Shown here: piece by piece, positions 24,850 through 35,108 of the stretch
Numbering within the stretch: the first letter of the stretch is position 1
How the letters are laid out: every line of letters starts with the position of its first letter
Assembly (NCBI GenBank): GCA_947172415.1
Contig: OX359192.1
Coordinates: forward strand, 6,202,501 to 6,266,500
Length of the DNA: 64,000 nt
Reading direction: 5' to 3'
DNA from: Chondrosia reniformis
Taxonomy: Eukaryota; Porifera; Demospongiae; Chondrillida; Chondrillidae
Translations under genes and position numbers: made by a program
Notes under the pieces: generated by a model
What the model saw: the letters and a program-made list of their open reading frames with translations, nothing else
Database searches by the model: none
What the model was told of the DNA's origin: nothing

Positions 24850-24926
24850 CCACTCTCTCGCGACGTCGTCGCCGAACCATATGACGTCTGAGAAATCTTT
24901 ACGACGTCGCGAGAGAGTGGCACGTG
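24850..24926. promoter_or_regulatory. Perfect 20-bp inverted repeat with CG-rich regulatory motifs
   Basis: ccactctctcgcgacgtcgt at 24850-24869 is the exact reverse complement of 24901-24920, around a 31-bp spacer. Each arm holds tcgcga and gacgtc. The spacer holds a CRE-like tgacgtc, and an E-box cacgtg follows at 24921-24926. It begins 48 bp upstream of the dioxygenase ATG (24802), so it probably forms the core promoter or a cruciform element there. It could alternatively be a very short foldback element. Confidence 0.7.
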
Positions 24927-25231
24927 CACGTCACTCACATTTTCTAGTCCAAAGCCAGCACTGTGCCAACGTTATGGTCCCATGTCCATGCCCAGTTGAT
25001 ATATTCCCCTTACGTTGCATACTGACGTAACCACATAGTATAGTCTACATCTCTTCTGTTTGGGTTTTAGATATTGCACCCAAACCATTGAAAAGGTCAC
25101 ATGTTCATTATATTAATTTCACAAGCAGTTACTCCTTCATACATCTAACAAGCAGTGACCTACTGTAGTGCATATCTATCAAGTAGTGACCTACTGTATC
25201 ACTATCTTGTAAAATGATCACCTAGGTATTA
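24927..25231. other. Intergenic spacer
   Basis: It separates the dioxygenase promoter from the 3' end of the PM20D2-like gene. A short direct repeat, aagcagtgacctactgta / aagtagtgacctactgta, lies near 25150-25198. No gene is supported. Confidence 0.5.
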
Positions 25232-26422
25232 TTACAAAACGACATTAGTTTTAAATTCAGACTGGATGTCAGAAAGAAGCATTTGATTTTTCATAACATC
25301 TGCAGCAGTCATTGCCAAGGCTTTCCCCATTGCTATGGTGATGTCATGTGCTCTTGAGGTATCTGCTAGCTCTGTAAACTCAATGGTGTGGTTAAAAGCT
25401 GATCCAATACAATAAAGTGGGTGAATGGAGGGGACACATTGAGACACATCTCCCATGTCTGAAGAAAGAAGAAGCTTAGGTTCTCGGTTATTGTGTGGAT
25501 TTGAAAGGTCAATTTTCAAGCTGATGCAGTGTTTTCTGAACACCTCTGCTAATGTGTGATTGCTTCTAAGGCCTTCATAATTAAAACCAGTTTCCTTGAT
25601 CAACAGTTTGCAATTTGTAGCTACAGCAGCACTTTCCAAGCATGCATACACCTTTCCATAGAGAATCTTGTATTCACTGGACTCTGGTGCTCTTATACAC
25701 ACCTTGATACGACTCTCACTTGGAATGACATATGTTTCTGCTCCGCCATGTGATATCACAGATTGCAGTCTCCAGGTTGGCTTCATTTGTTGCCTCAAGA
25801 GTGACAGAGAGTTATATGCCATAACAGCAGCATCCAGTGCATTTCTCCCTTCCCAGGGGAATGCTGAGGCATGGGCCTCCTTACCCTCAAATGTGACCTC
25901 TATCTCATGGGCCTTCAGGACAATGGGTGTGACATCATTGCATGAAGCAGGATGGACCATCATGGCAACATCTACACAATCAAAGTAGCCTGCCTTGAGT
26001 AAAACGATCTTTCCTCCTCCGCACTCTTCTGCTGGGGTGCCCAGTACAGTTATAGTACCCTTTAGATTGGGCATCTTCTCCAGAACTGCTTTAATTCCAA
26101 CTGCAGCAACGATTCCAGCTTCTGCTATTAAATTGTGGCCACATCCGTGACCAATGTTCGGTAGAGCATCATATTCGCATAGAATAGCCACATTCGGTCT
26201 GCTGGACCCGAAGGTAGCCTTGAAAGCGGTTGACATTCCAGCAACGTTCCTCTCCATCGAGAAACCCTCCGCCTCCAGGGTTTTGATTAGTAAGCTGGAA
26301 GCAAAGTGTTCTTTGAAGTTTAATTCGGGGTTCTCCCATATTTTGTGACCGACAGTTTTCAAGAGGGAAAGTCTACAGTCAATTGCTGAGTCGATCACAA
26401 GCGTTGCTTTAGATTCCTCCAT
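25232..26422 (-). CDS. PM20D2-like M20 metallopeptidase/amidohydrolase, intronless
   Basis: A 396-residue M20-family protein in one exon. Metal-site and catalytic motifs are LCEYDALPNIGHGCGHN (C94, H96), GTPAEECGGGK (E132/E133), MMVHPA (H157) and EAHAS (H184). The dimerisation-domain segment and a conserved C-terminal histidine region (GSAFNHTIEFTELADT) follow. Length and motifs fit the amidohydrolase subgroup that contains animal PM20D2, a dipeptidase acting on beta-alanyl and gamma-aminobutyryl dipeptides of basic amino acids. Substrate is inferred from family only. No signal peptide, so probably cytosolic. It lies upstream of and in the same direction as the other intronless enzyme gene. 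Confidence 0.85.
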   Translation of the reverse strand: MEESKATLVIDSAIDCRLSLLKTVGHKIWENPELNFKEHFASSLLIKTLEAEGFSMERNVAGMSTAFKATFGSSRPNVAILCEYDALPNIGHGCGHNLIAEAGIVAAVGIKAVLEKMPNLKGTITVLGTPAEECGGGKIVLLKAGYFDCVDVAMMVHPASCNDVTPIVLKAHEIEVTFEGKEAHASAFPWEGRNALDAAVMAYNSLSLLRQQMKPTWRLQSVISHGGAETYVIPSESRIKVCIRAPESSEYKILYGKVYACLESAAVATNCKLLIKETGFNYEGLRSNHTLAEVFRKHCISLKIDLSNPHNNREPKLLLSSDMGDVSQCVPSIHPLYCIGSAFNHTIEFTELADTSRAHDITIAMGKALAMTAADVMKNQMLLSDIQSEFKTNVVL

Positions 26423-26839
26423 TTTTACTTGAGTGTGACTTATCTATGTCTAGAGCCTAACACATCTATAATCTCTATATAGCACCATTAGAGTAAAATG
26501 GATCAAAATCAAAGTGTACATGAATTCACTATATAATCTATATGTGCGTAGGTTAGTGTTACTTTAATCTGAGTGTATTGCTAATCATATACCAGTTTAA
26601 TATGAGCTGCAACTCTCCCAAATGAGCTGAAATGAAGCTATAATAATTGGTGACAGTATACACATCTATAAAGTATATTTACTCAATGTGTTCTTGAAAA
26701 TTGATGTTCATCAATATTTGCCCTAATTACTCTTTAAGAATAGTTACCTAAAGTGCTACAGTTAATTAATCAAGAAATAATTGATTCAATAAATAGTTTT
26801 TTTTATAACACACATAAAATAAATATGATCAAAACATTC
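26423..26839. other. Intergenic spacer
   Basis: AT-rich interval holding the presumed PM20D2-like promoter and the 3' UTR of the UNC93-like gene. No gene or clear motif was seen. Confidence 0.5.
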
Positions 26840-28799
26840 TTATTTATGGTCTGAAACATTATAAATTCCCTTAGAGTTTCGCATTACCATCCATTCTCCA
26901 AAGCATCCTTCAGCAATTAGAAAGCACAGTACGGCAATACACAGCAAAGTAAGCATAACCCAGAGATAATAGCTAATTTGAAACACGCTAGTTATGCTTG
27001 ATAGAAAGAAGCCTGTAGCACCTCCAGCTGCATATGCTGTCCAAGTGAGACTAAACACAGCCTCCTTCTCCAAACCATCACCAACTTTAATACCAACATA
27101 TACTACAAACATATAAAATTTTTGAACAAACACACATTAGCATATATTTCTTACTGAACTATTACATTACTTACTGAAAGGTAACACTAGCCACATTCCA
27201 TCCACTATTCCCCATCCAAAGGAGGTTAAGAACACCATTATGTAACTGGGAACTCTCTCCCAGAACAACATGAACAAGATCATTCCAGCTTGCAAAAGAC
27301 CGCCAGTAAGGGCAAGGAAGGTTCGTGAGGTGTAAACACTAATCTTCTCAATCAAGAAGGAACTGCTCATGCTCCCAATAGCCCAAACAATAACTGTCAG
27401 ACCAATAAGTCCGCTCCCAAGACATTCAGCTGTAAAGTGCTGTTATAGAGGGATAACATGGTAAAGTGGCTATAAAACAGTAAAGTAAAAGTAAAATATT
27501 GAATATCAGCTTGGCTATATTCTCACATTTGTATAGATCTAAATAAAAATGAAACCTACTTCATCATTAAAGAGACTCCATGTAGACTTACACATATGTA
27601 GTACTAAGCACTCAAAAGTGTACATTTGAAATTGGGCTTACAAAATGCCAAAATTACAACACTACATCTCTTGTAGGCTGCACAAAAGGTATAATTTACC
27701 TAAGGTGTACTCATGTAATAGCTCAGTACCAACGCACCCTTGTAAACAAACTGAAGTAAAATCCTTGGTCTAATCCAGTATAAAAAGGAAGCAATAAGAT
27801 TAAGAAATATTGGAATTTGAAAAAACATTTTACTAGTCTACCAAATGTTTGTTTCAAGTGCCTCCATAACTCAGAAAAAAACTTTCTTGCTTTCATTTTT
27901 GGTTTTTCTGAGTCACTTGGAGCTATACCTGCAAGAATTGATGCAACTACCACAAAGAAGACACTGAGAGAAACTAGGCTGTAATAAGCCCACTCTGAGG
28001 TTGATGAAATGTCAATAGCTTCACTGCAACTGTATGATGGTCCTGGACTAGTATTAGTGAATGACGTTTCGTTCATGATAGCACCTTTAGTTTGATTCTC
28101 AGAAGCAGTCACATCATCCAGCAACAGTATTACTGTAGAGGTAACACTTCCTAGTGCTACCCCAGCAGTTAGTGCACACACAGTTATACTGTGGAACCTA
28201 GAAATGAGCTTATCTACATTTGTGTTCTTGTACTTTGGGTGGTTAACAAGGATTAAGGCTGTATCGCTGGCATACGAGGATACAGAAGTAAACAAGGGAC
28301 CACAAGCAATACCCACATTTATAGCTGCAGGAACTAAAAGGTAATAGGAAGGATAGTAAAATGCCAAGTAGTAAGCAATGGACATTAGAAGGGACAATAA
28401 TAACGCCCTCTTTTTGCCCAAAAAGGTTACAAGAGTCGGTCCAATAATAATGGATGCTAACCAAAAGAGCCACACAGTTCCCAGAGTTACTGACCCCAGC
28501 AGAACACCATAGAATGAGGTAGCGACACCGCCTAGGGCATAGTAAGATCCGTTCACAAGCAAGAAGCTCAGCCATGCCAAGACGAGCTTGGTAAATTCTC
28601 TCTTCGGGTAGACTGCAATAGGTATCTTGGTAACATCACCAACACAATTAATTGACGCGTTCTTCTGTTCCTTCTTCACTGAGATTGCCTCTTCTGTTAG
28701 CGGGTTGACCGCTTGTATAACGTCAGCCATCTGTAAATCCGTGTTTGCATTTTGTTTGCTCTGTAAATTAGGCGTAACCCGACCAATTTGCGACCGCAA
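26840..28799 (-). CDS. UNC93-like (UNC93A-type) membrane protein, copy 1
   Basis: Three exons: about 27738-28799, 27175-27439 and 26840-27102. The product is a polytopic protein of the UNC93 branch of the major facilitator superfamily with about 11-12 hydrophobic segments. Recognisable parts are FLLVNGSYYALGGVATSFYG, the AECLGSGLIGL segment at the start of exon 2, and a long luminal loop with NxS/T sites (residues about 235-260). Two starts are possible: Met at 28799 or the in-frame MADVIQAV at 28730. The second avoids a basic leader and fits the family better. UNC93A proteins are membrane proteins of poorly defined transport or regulatory role. Gene structure matches the second copy at 50696-52656. 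Confidence 0.8.
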
Positions 28800-29158
28800 G
28801 GTGACAGTCGATATTTCTTCCGGTGAACGTATTGGCTACATCGTGGGTGAATGTGCATACTTAGCATTGAAACATGGCGTGCAATCTTCGAAATATTACC
28901 CAGCCCATGACATTTTTATATACCTACATCTCCACCTTTTTGCTAATGATATTTTGTCCATCAAATCCGGTTGCAGATACACACCATATTTCAGTTTTAC
29001 ACATAAAACTTGTCATAAAGATATTATCCTCTCTTCTCTTACATCATTTTGTTAAATAATATCTATGTAAAATACAGGTAAAAATTAACAATGACAAATA
29101 TCTGGTTCAGCACATATGATACCAATACAGTAGTCATTAAAAAGGTTCTTCTACAAAG
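28800..29158. other. Intergenic region
   Basis: About 360 bp between the upstream end of the UNC93-like gene and the stop codon of the FRRS1-like gene, so it holds the UNC93 promoter and the FRRS1-like 3' UTR. Short plus-strand frames here have no family features. Confidence 0.45.
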
Positions 29159-32100
29159 TTAGACCCCGCAAAACAGTAGACCAACAATGAGAGCAGTAAA
29201 CAAAGCAGCTTGCGTAGAGGAGCCAGTCAACAGAATACATCTAAACCTTTTGGCCTTATCCTACGAGAGAAAGAGAATCACAAAGGTTAACTTCTATATC
29301 AATAGTATCTTCAAACACAATTTTTAACATACCCTTTTGTGCCTTATTAGGTCTAGGCTGTCGTTAATGTCAACAACCCCTAGTTCATCTTCAGAAGTGT
29401 CATCCAACTGCTTCCAACTGACCTTCTCAAACTCCACATCTGCATAGTAGGAACAATGGGAATGCATGTCATGCATGCAGTGCATCACAGAAGAAGAAGG
29501 AAAAAGAGGAGTTCTGTCTTCATACTTCTGTGCAGGTCATACTTATGTGCATGTCCGCCCAAGCTGTTGGCGAAGGAAGTGGTGTCTTAGAGCAATCATT
29601 TAAAGAGAACCTGCCTAATACAGTCACCTGGGAACTACCTAATCTAGCTGAATTAGACAAGTGACTAGATTAGTTAAAAGTACAGTAGAGTCCTCTTAAT
29701 TGCACAGCCTTGCAACTGAGGGAAATTATGGAAATAGCAGGAATATATACAGTTAAAGGGAGTTCTATATATTTGCCATATAGTGATACATTCATTTAAA
29801 GGGTTTGTAATATGTACATAGAATATAAACAGAGACTGTACAAGAGAGGTGATTGTGACATGATCAACTAGTGTAGAGTGTAACTGGTTTAGTAGTTTGA
29901 GGTCCAGTACCTATTTCAGGTTAGGCAATAGTTACAAAAAAGAAGTTCAATTATTGGATTAAAAGGAGCTACATCAGGCAGCAGCCGTGTTTCTTGAAGA
30001 GAGTGGAGTGGTGATAACTATTCCATTGTTGTCACACACTATGTAAAACCATGTATGTCTATGCTTACAGAGAGTATCTCAGTACAGATAATATACGTAC
30101 ACATAGTACGTACATAAGTATAATACATGAGACACTCTACAAATCAAATTAGTGGAATGGAAGAAATGGCTTGTTGATTACCTGAACGTTTCCACTGTCC
30201 ATACTCCAACAGAAAGGATATGAAGAAGGTGAATGCAATTGATACAGCAATGCTACCATAAATGTAAGGCTTAGCACAGTTGTGACCCTCCAATAGCCAC
30301 ACACCATAAAAACATAGGAACGCTACAATAGTGGTGAGAAATGAGTACCATGTAACCATTCATTAGGGGCAAGGAACACATGCTATTACTATACAGAACA
30401 CATTAACAACTATAATAGCAATACCTCCTATTAGAAACACCATAATACCAAGACACCTGTGAAACCAGTTGAATGCTATTCTCCTACAAAAGAGAGAAGC
30501 ACTCTAAGTCTGGTGTACATTTGTACTTATTCTGTATATACAGATACATACATATGTATATATACGTACATAACAGCACAGTTATAATACAGTTAACACT
30601 TGACAATCCTAACTAAAACACACAGGAGCAGAGCCATGTTGTATGATGCTACACATGTTTTGAAACAGTAAAAGGCTTCTATTTTCTGGTGGTCATAACC
30701 AGCTGTCCTGTGTTTGCTTCCCAGCAATTGCTTCTTTCATGTTTTTTTCTTTTTCATGTTTGAGAATGATTACTTGTGGTTTGATTATCACTTTGATATT
30801 CATGAGACAACAAAAGCCAACATGTCCAACTGCATATAAAACTGTTCAACATGTCTGTGCTAAATGTCATAACTCACCTCTTCAGTTTATTGTCTGGAGG
30901 AGGTCTGAAGAATGCTACAATTACCTGTTGTTTGCATGTAAAGATATGTATAAGTAAGGAGTAACTTCATTATATATCATGTTACTGCATATACAACAAT
31001 ATAATTCAATTGATTTGGACCATACTAATTCTCTATTTAGGTCACGCCTTATTCAGGGTACAATAAACTATTACATTTATACTCGTTACATACGTACCTG
31101 TGATGTGGCCAATGAGATACAAATAATGCCTAGAATAGGATGCAAGTCCTATAACAAACAAGATGGTACCAATGAACAGAAATGCCTCCTCAATATACGT
31201 ATATCTTCACATGTCCACTGCCAGTAGGAGACTTACTATATGAAACTCTAAAGAAGTGTGAGCCAGTGCAAGACCGAAGGCAACAAACAGTGTAAGGGCA
31301 GATGGAATCATCAGCATCATGTGAACCTGTGGACATTAAAGTGAACAACTTGGACACTGTGGTACAAAAGTACAGATGGATGGATGAATACGTGGTAGTG
31401 ACAATTAGTCAAACCACAAGACACAATGAAACATCATGAAGAGGGAAAAGGATGAAAGCAGCAATTATTGGGAATTTTGAACCCAGGAAAGCTGGTTTAA
31501 CCCCTTAAGTCCCATTAACCACTTAACCACTGGGTTGTATATATCCGCGGTTTAAAATATTGTGCACTCGAAAAGAAAATAATATGAATACATGCATCTT
31601 AATATAATCAGTGAATGTTATACATACAGAAATATCACATAGTTTTTGCATAATTGTTTATTAAATATTGCTATAAAAAGAGAAAAATGCAGATATACGA
31701 AAAAAATGCAAGGAATTTGGAAGTTCATAAATTCAGTATGTCAGTATGATTATAAAACACATCAAAATTGAACCCAAGATGGGTTTACATAGAAACTGTG
31801 ACTACCAATTCGGTACATGGGCAATGAAAACTTAACTGTATATAAAGACCACATCTACTGTACAATCACCTTCAAGGCTCACATATTCACATTAGTACTA
31901 GTAACATCTATATACATGTATCTACACCATTGTATCAATACTATTGTATTTTATGTCTTTGAACCTAAGTACGTACCTTAATCCATCTTGGTCCCAGTAT
32001 CTCCTTAGAATGTCTTGCTATTAGCATACCAGTTGGTACGAGGAATACAAATATGACTGTCATAAGGCTCCCTATAAGACATCAACAAGACCATTTAAAT

Positions 32101-34738
32101 AGTGAACTGGCATTCCAAATGTTGCAATACTAGGGTAGGTATGTTGATGCTTAAGTGACACATAGCAGACTTCCTAACGTGTCACTAACTGTCATAAAAC
32201 TTTAAATATTAATACTATGCACTTTCAAATTGCCAAATTTTAGTTGCTAACAAATACAATGGAAGTTGGTCAGCTATCTGAGGTTCTTTTGATGATTTTT
32301 TGTTATCTTGGATGACTGGGAGGCAATCACTGGTTGCCAATTAATAGGACTTTGGTCCCCTAGCCAAGATCAGACTTTGGTCTCTTTGCTGGTCGGTGTA
32401 ATATTTTCCAGTGATTATCTAATTTCTAAACACATTGAACTAATGTTCCCCTTTAAACGTTTGTCTGTGTTGTATTCTGTCACCCACCCCCTGGTGATAT
32501 TCTGTCCCCCACCCCCTGGTGATATTCTGTCCCCCACCCCCTGGTGATATTCTGTCCCCCACCCCCTGGTGATATTCTGTCACCCACCCCCTGGTGATAT
32601 TCTGTCCCCCACCCCCTGGTGATATTCTGTCCCCCACCCCCTGGTGATATTCTGTCCCCCACCCCCTGGTGATATTTTTGTCCCCCACCCCCTGGTGATA
32701 TTCTGTCCCCCACCCCCTGGTGATATTCTGTCCCCCACCCCCTGGTGATATTTTTGTCGCCTTACCATGAAGCCTAATGGCCACATCACGCCAGCTATCA
32801 CCTTCCAAAGGACCACTAGTGCAGTTGGATGTAAAGTCTACCTCTGCCTTGAGTACCTTTATCCACATATGATGCTGCAGGGGAGTGGCCCCATTCTCAG
32901 ATTCTAAAGAAGAAAGACAACTATCCAAGTCAACAAGCTTAGTAACTTTTGGTGCAACAGGCCTGCCTACCTTTCAAAGGTCCCACTGCAAGCAGAACAT
33001 GCCAGGAGTGGTTAAGATTAAATCCGTGCATTGAATCATTAACAATGACACATCTTGTGAAACTGCAAAAAATGTACACACTTTAATGGTGTGCTATACA
33101 CTGTAGTGGCGTGCTATACACTGTAGTGGCGTGCTATACACTGTAGTGGCATGCTATACACTGTAGTGACGTGCTATACACTGTAGTGGCATGCTATACA
33201 CTGTAGTGACGTGCTATACACTGTAGTGGCGTGCTATACACTGTAGTGGCGTGCTATACACTGTAGTGGCGTGCTATACACTGTAGTGGCGTGCTATACA
33301 CTGTAGTGGCGTGCTATACATATATGACACATCAGTAGCAGTACCTGCAGTGTCCTATTCCATCTGCCACACTGCCATGCTCCAAGTGGATACCTCCCTA
33401 GAAGGGACAAACCAGCTAGTTAGTTGCCTAGGAAACCGTGGCATGTTCTATAGTAAATATGCTTAAATACAATTCAGGAAATGCTCGTAACAGTCTACCT
33501 CAACAAAGAAAACAATTATTCATCTTGTTGTGGAAGAACATTCTCTAAGTAGGAAGTATCTATTAACTAGTTCTCCTACAGTGCTAGGAAAAATGTCCTT
33601 TGTACAACTACTTTAAAGGTCTTACTTGGTCGGAGTCTATTGTGTTGGTTGGGTCAGCATTGTTCCATCCATCCAGCACAGTCACATTCCTCTGGTCCCC
33701 TTCGTGGGGAAATAAACAAATCATAGCATCCGAATTTGCCTGTTAAAAATATAAGCACCCACAAGCATTAATTCATATGGTGCATACAACAATATTACAT
33801 GCGACCAAAGTGTAATGAATATACTTATTCACAATCTGCAGTGGCAGATTTAGGGGATGCTCTGCACACCTCCTCCGAATTTTAGTTTGTATATTACGAT
33901 AAATACTATTCAAACCCCATCATTCACTTTCTCTGTTGCACTCCTATATACGTAACTTAGCACCCCTTTATAATCTTCTATATCTGCTCCCAGTCTGGTA
34001 GTTGAATTTATACAAAACAAAAAAGTGTTAGACATGCTACACATAAGAATGTACCATGGCAACCTGCTACGTTGGTAATACACATCTGCATTTATCTTTT
34101 TGAACATCAGTAACAAGTGACCACTTTAGTGATGTACGATCAGAAGATGGAGTTATGTACATTGAAGGGAAACTCGATATACAAGTACCATTTTGTTGTC
34201 TGCTGATAGTCCGATGGCAGCCCAGCTTCCTCTACTTGATGGTTGTCCAAGCGATAGCTTTGTCGTTAAGCGGAAGTGTACCATCTCTCCATTATCAGTT
34301 GGCTCCCAGGTCAACCTGAAAACACACCCGCCATCTTGACAACCGTTTGGAAAGGCCACCTCTCTAAGCTCATCACATGCGGACGTATCCTACAGTGGTA
34401 CAGTACGCTAACCACCAGAATACTGAGGCAAAGAGCTCGTGGCTCTTTAACAAGAGAAATTAATGCTACACTTAGAAATGTCCATTATTCGGGAAGTGAA
34501 GGGAAGTAGCCATGCGATACATTATGCCATACCTCTTCTCCGACATTGTGTTCGCTGTGCTTCTTCTGTATCAAACGGCGAACACTGGTTTCCTAAGGAA
34601 TGGACGAATTGGGTTTCGGGAGGTTGGCACGCCAAATCACGGTCAATTTACCTGAGCGACTGTGTCATCTTTCTTTCCGATAGATAAGTGTAATACAAGT
34701 AGAAGATATAAAAGTTTAGAGAGAACAGAAATGGCCAT
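29159..34738 (-). CDS. FRRS1-like DOMON / cytochrome b561 ferric reductase
   Basis: ATG at 34738 opens a signal-peptide exon (34652-34738: MAISVLSKLLYLLLVLHLS). The DOMON domain is in about 34189-34389 (CQDGGCVFRLTWEPTDNG; RGSWAAIGLSAD), 33626-33740, 33345-33400, 32970-33063 and 32766-32905. The membrane-bound b561 part follows in about 31977-32071 (VPTGMLIARH), 31237-31327 (LTLFVAFGLALAH), 31098-31208 (LASYSRHYLYLIGH), 30422-30484 (FNWFHRCLGIMVFLIGG), and a further membrane exon around 30183-30358. Acidic tail exon 29335-29440 and a final hydrophobic exon 29159-29261 end the protein. Histidines at family positions (ARH, HMM, RHY, NWFHR) should bind two haems. The likely role is transmembrane electron transfer to ferric iron, as in FRRS1. 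No reelin domain was recognised. An exon bearing an odd CSPFDT segment may lie around 34520-34580. The TM exon boundary near 31200 is uncertain. Confidence 0.75.
32461..32757. repeat. 25-bp G-rich minisatellite at a splice donor
   Basis: Eleven copies of a 25-bp unit with ctggtgatatt at 32491, 32516, 32541, 32566, 32591, 32616, 32641, 32666, 32692, 32717 and 32742; one step is 26 bp. On the transcribed (minus) strand each unit carries GGGG and GGGGG runs. The array starts about 9 nt inside the intron of the FRRS1-like gene, after the donor CATG|gtaag at 32766. The unit is open in all three minus-strand frames, which makes spurious Gly-rich reading frames. Confidence 0.95.
33091..33330. repeat. 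20-bp minisatellite in FRRS1-like intron
   Basis: Twelve units of gtgctatacactgtagtggc at exact 20-bp spacing (33091 to 33311). Variants are limited to a few positions (g/a at unit start and at position 18), indicating recent expansion. Confidence 0.95.
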
Positions 34739-35108
34739 TTTGTCCACCTGCAGCAGATTGGTAGTCGTTACCTAACCTTGGCGTAGTTTTAGCACGTCAC
34801 CTCATCGAGACTTTATGCGCCTCTTTTATATCCTTTTATATAGATACTATACGTTCCATCATATAAAAAATGTCACCTACACTCGAGCACAGTGATTAAT
34901 ATTAGATGTGCATGTGTATGTATTAGATTATTCATGTGTATATGAACAGAGGTAAAGATGCAATACAGAATTATTAAAGTAATAATCAGCAGTAATTAAT
35001 TTGAAGCTGTCAAGTACATGATAAACAAGACCAAAATTGTAGGACACGTAATATTAGTGTTAGCTAGTAGGATAATGTAAGCACATTGTGATTGCTCTCA
35101 GGAAAGAA
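34739..35108. other. Intergenic region: FRRS1-like promoter and SRCR gene 3' UTR
   Basis: No gene supported. The start of the interval must contain the promoter of the FRRS1-like gene, but no clear core motif was seen. Confidence 0.45.

Noticed and set aside
28627-29059. Plus-strand frames over the UNC93-like start region
   Set aside because: They overlap the opposite-strand coding exon and its promoter and have no domain.
32440-32928. Gly-rich minus-strand proteins over the 25-bp array
   Set aside because: The 25-bp unit is open in all three frames, so long frames are expected; a good splice donor at 32766 places the array in an intron.
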